Origin: Gemmatimonadota bacterium | Lineage (GTDB): Bacteria; Gemmatimonadota; Gemmatimonadetes; Gemmatimonadales; GWC2-71-9 | Reading direction: 5' to 3' | DNA length: 9,215 bases | NCBI GenBank assembly: GCA_004357415.1 | Contig: SMVY01000010.1 | Span: forward strand, 1-9,215 | Shown: one piece after another, positions 7,410 through 9,215 of the stretch | Layout: each line of letters starts with the position of its first letter | How positions within the stretch are numbered: position 1 is the first letter of the stretch | Translations under genes and position numbers: made by a program | The notes under the pieces: model-generated | Seen by the model: the letters and a program-made list of their open reading frames with translations, nothing else | What the model was told of the DNA's origin: nothing | The model's database searches: none

Positions 7410-7450
7410 GGCGGTAGGGCGGTAAGGTGTTGGACGACCGCCTGTCCGCC
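7410..7450. repeat. GC-rich imperfect hairpin between amidohydrolase and DUF2156 genes
   Basis: The left arm 7410-7423 pairs with the right arm 7437-7450 across a 13-nt loop. There are five G-C pairs, a 2-nt internal mismatch, one G-T wobble and six further Watson-Crick pairs. The downstream side has no T-run, so it is not a classical intrinsic terminator. It may act as an mRNA 3'-end stabiliser, a weak terminator or an attenuator ahead of the next gene. Confidence 0.45.
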
Positions 7451-7466
7451 TGACCGCCGCGCGTCT

Positions 7467-8525
7467 ATGCCATTCCAGCCTCTCACCTTCCAGCACGCCC
7501 GCTCCCTCGTCCTCACCCACGGCCACAACCCCACCGCCTACCAGATCCTCAACCCCGGTATTGAGCGCTGGTTCGGAGCGGCAGGCGATGCGGTGGTCGG
7601 CTATGTCGATCGCCCTGGTGTTCGCGTGGTTGCCGGGAACCCGGTCTGCCCGCCCAAACGGTTGGCCGAGGTGTCGGCCGAGTTTGAAGCCGTCACGGCT
7701 GAGACCGGGCGGCGGGTGTGCTATCTCGGCGCGGACGAAGAACTCGATCGCATGTACCGGGGTTCACCGCGGCACGCGAGGGTCCTCGTCGGGGCCCAGC
7801 CGGTGGTCAATCCACAGCACTGGCCCCACACTGTGCGGGAGCATGGTTCGCTCCGGGCACAGCTCAACCGGGCGCGGAACAAGTCGGTCGTGGTCGATGA
7901 GTGGCTTGCCGAACACGCCACCGATCACCCCGAGTTGCGGCGCTGTCTCGAACAATGGCTGGACGCCCGACTCCTACCGCCACTCCATTTCCTGGTGGAG
8001 CCGGATACCCTGGGCAATCTTATCGATCGTCACGTCTTTGTGGCACGGCGCGATGGACGAGTCGTCGGCTTCCTGGTGGCCTCGCCAGTCGGTCGCCGGG
8101 GATGGCACATCGAACAGATGATCAGGGGCCCGGGCGCACCCAATGGGACGATGGAGCTGTTGACGGACGCTGCCATGCGCCGGTTCGCCTCGAGCCGGGA
8201 CACCTACGTGGCGCTGGGCGCGGCGCCGCTCTCGGACCGGGCTGATGACGGGAGCCGTAGCCCGCCGCTGATCCGCGGCTTGTTGGCGTGGCAACGAGCC
8301 CACGCGCGGCGGTTCTACAATTTCGAAGGCCTTGAGCATTTCAAGGCCAAGTTTCAGCCTGGCACCTGGGAACCGGTGCTCGCTATCTCAGGTGAGCGAA
8401 AGTTTTCCGTGGGGACGCTGTACGCCATCGCCGGGGCCTACTCCGGCGGCTCACCAGTTGCCATGCTCGTCCCGGCACTGGGCCGGGCGCTGTTGCAGGA
8501 ATTCCGCTGGATCGCCAAACGGTGA
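7467..8525 (+). CDS. DUF2156 / MprF C-terminal-like acyltransferase domain protein
   Basis: A 352-residue protein with no membrane helices at its N-terminus. It resembles the tandem-GNAT DUF2156 domain found at the C-terminus of MprF (phosphatidylglycerol lysyltransferase). Family features seen are VRVVAGNPVCPP (52-63), GSLRAQLNRARNK (127-139), FVARRDGRVVGFLVASPV (191-208), HIEQMIRGPGAPNGTMELL (214-232) and the C-terminal FYNFEGLEHFKAKFQPGTW (283-301). In MprF this domain moves an aminoacyl group from tRNA to a membrane lipid; the substrate of stand-alone members is mostly unknown. Residues 317-342 are hydrophobic and could be a membrane-contact helix. The ATG has no recognisable ribosome site and no better upstream in-frame start, so it may be weakly translated or leaderless. 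It lies 88 nt after the amidohydrolase, separated by a hairpin, so co-transcription is uncertain. Confidence 0.8.
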   Translation: MPFQPLTFQHARSLVLTHGHNPTAYQILNPGIERWFGAAGDAVVGYVDRPGVRVVAGNPVCPPKRLAEVSAEFEAVTAETGRRVCYLGADEELDRMYRGSPRHARVLVGAQPVVNPQHWPHTVREHGSLRAQLNRARNKSVVVDEWLAEHATDHPELRRCLEQWLDARLLPPLHFLVEPDTLGNLIDRHVFVARRDGRVVGFLVASPVGRRGWHIEQMIRGPGAPNGTMELLTDAAMRRFASSRDTYVALGAAPLSDRADDGSRSPPLIRGLLAWQRAHARRFYNFEGLEHFKAKFQPGTWEPVLAISGERKFSVGTLYAIAGAYSGGSPVAMLVPALGRALLQEFRWIAKR

Positions 8526-8563
8526 CCCGTGTGTGTGGCGCTTGTTGGACTAGCCGTTGTTTG
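8526..8563. other. Convergent intergenic spacer
   Basis: These 38 bases separate two convergent genes. A short inverted repeat CTAGC (8550-8554) and GCTAG (8563-8567) with an 8-nt loop could form a 5-bp stem, but it is too weak to call a terminator and its right arm enters the stop codon of the minus-strand gene. Confidence 0.3.
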
Positions 8564-9046
8564 CTAGGAGCCCGATGATCGTTCCACCAACCGGCTCGCG
8601 GCCATGGGTGCCAGGCCCCACTGGACGAACCGGACGCCGCCGCCGTACAGCGGCGCGAGCCAATGGCGATAGTGGATGGCGGTGGTGACGGTGAGGTAAC
8701 GCTGTCCGCCTACATCGTCGAGCGAATAGGCCACGTGATATTGCAAGGCGGGCAGCCGTCCACGATAGACGATCTCCGACGGGCCACTCCCGCTGATTTG
8801 CATGCGGCGGGCGAACCGTGGTCTGCGCAGCGTCGCCATGGATGGGAAAGCCTGCGACGACACCGGAATGCGGTACGCTCTGGAATAGTCGGCATCGGCG
8901 GCTATGGTTTCGATCAGGCTGGCCGGTGGAACCACCACGGATTCCACACCGCGCGACCGGGCCACGACGCCCAGCAGCACGGCTAAGTCGAACGCCAGGA
9001 CGAGGACCGTCAGCAGGACGAGAACAACGGTTTTCGGCATCGTCAT
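8564..9046 (-). CDS. Membrane-anchored protein of unknown function
   Basis: A 160-residue protein with one N-terminal hydrophobic segment (about 6-29, VVLVLLTVLVLAFDLAVLLGVV) followed by Arg residues. It could be a signal anchor with the rest periplasmic. The remainder (about 50-150) reads as a small mixed alpha/beta domain: DYSRAYRIPV (53-62), ISGSGPSEIVYRGRLPALQYHVAYSLDD (84-111), RYLTVTTAIHYRHWLAPLY (116-134) and a closing helix GGVRFVQWGLAPMAASRLVERS. The arrangement of strands followed by a C-terminal helix is reminiscent of SRPBCC or DUF2867-type proteins, but no motif decides it. The ATG at 9046 has a second ATG two codons on, and neither has a clear ribosome site. The coding frame is supported by the coherent hydrophobic segment and by the absence of a better frame on either strand. 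Confidence 0.65.
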   Translation of the reverse strand: MTMPKTVVLVLLTVLVLAFDLAVLLGVVARSRGVESVVVPPASLIETIAADADYSRAYRIPVSSQAFPSMATLRRPRFARRMQISGSGPSEIVYRGRLPALQYHVAYSLDDVGGQRYLTVTTAIHYRHWLAPLYGGGVRFVQWGLAPMAASRLVERSSGS

Positions 9047-9215
9047 GCTGAGGTTGCCGGCTTCGCCTCGTGCCGGTGGTAGCTGGGAATTATCGGAACA
9101 CTATCATGTCGATCCATGGGGTATCGTCGGTAGCAAATTCGGGACCGTTCCGTCTAGTTGGCAACTGCCTCAGATGACTATCCACCGGGCACTGGCTCGA
9201 GGGAACACCAACCTA
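9047..9215. other. Upstream region of the minus-strand gene; no gene seen
   Basis: No coding frame is supported in the last 169 bases. A GATAAT hexamer on the minus strand (9089-9094) could be the -10 of the 8564-9046 gene, but its partner TGGATC (9111-9116, 16-nt spacer) matches a -35 at only three of six positions. An interrupted inverted repeat links CTGAGGTTGCC (9048-9058) with GGCAAC-TGC-CTCAG (9160-9173). Its distance (about 100 nt) makes a functional hairpin uncertain. Confidence 0.35.

Noticed and set aside
6674..7534. 286-residue minus-strand open frame opposite the amidohydrolase
   Set aside because: It overlaps the conserved metal-site region of the amidohydrolase on the other strand and gives an Arg/His-rich product without motifs.
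8550..8567. Terminator between the convergent genes
   Set aside because: Only a 5-bp stem with an 8-nt loop and no T-run; too weak to call.
5063..9109. Shared octamer TATCATGT at 5063-5070 and 9102-9109 as a common operator
   Set aside because: Two copies of a non-palindromic 8-mer at different distances from the starts are within chance expectation.
1..9215. CRISPR array, insertion sequence, tRNA or rRNA
   Set aside because: No regularly spaced direct repeats, transposase-like frame, or recognisable structural RNA was seen on either strand.

Overview
The window is GC-rich, densely coding bacterial DNA with short intergenic gaps and frequent GTG starts. The gene content (DUF4159, a VWA/GATase-like membrane protein, a caspase-like secreted protein, a TPR protein and a Tat-exported D-aminoacylase-like amidohydrolase) suggests an environmental Gram-negative lineage such as Gemmatimonadota or Acidobacteriota. 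That assignment is an inference from gene style; no rRNA or marker gene is present.

Left half, minus strand (about 5024 down to 1): one compact cluster, read right to left. The order is a secreted DUF4159 protein (4188-5024), a three-helix membrane protein with an intact VWA MIDAS and a GATase-like domain (1895-4180), a caspase/legumain-like secreted protein whose catalytic Cys position holds Ser (909-1898), and a secreted TPR protein that runs off the left edge (1-909). The junctions are a 7-nt gap, a GTGA 4-nt overlap and a TGATG 1-nt overlap, so the four products are probably made together. All carry an export signal or membrane anchors. Together they look like an envelope-located protein complex related to the MoxR/DUF58/BatA-type VWA systems; its function is not known.

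Middle (5025-5201): a divergent intergenic region with a local AT-rich island holding a possible -10 element for the minus-strand operon.

Right half, plus strand: a DinB-like metal-binding four-helix protein (5202-5729) overlaps by 4 nt a Tat-signal amidohydrolase of the N-acyl-D-amino-acid deacylase type (5726-7378). After an 88-nt spacer with a GC-rich hairpin comes a stand-alone DUF2156/MprF-C-terminal-like acyltransferase domain protein (7467-8525). This converges on a minus-strand gene for a small membrane-anchored protein of unknown function (8564-9046). The last 169 bases (9047-9215) hold no supported gene.

The most notable element is the four-gene envelope operon with its apparently inactive caspase-like member carrying an EF-hand-like loop.
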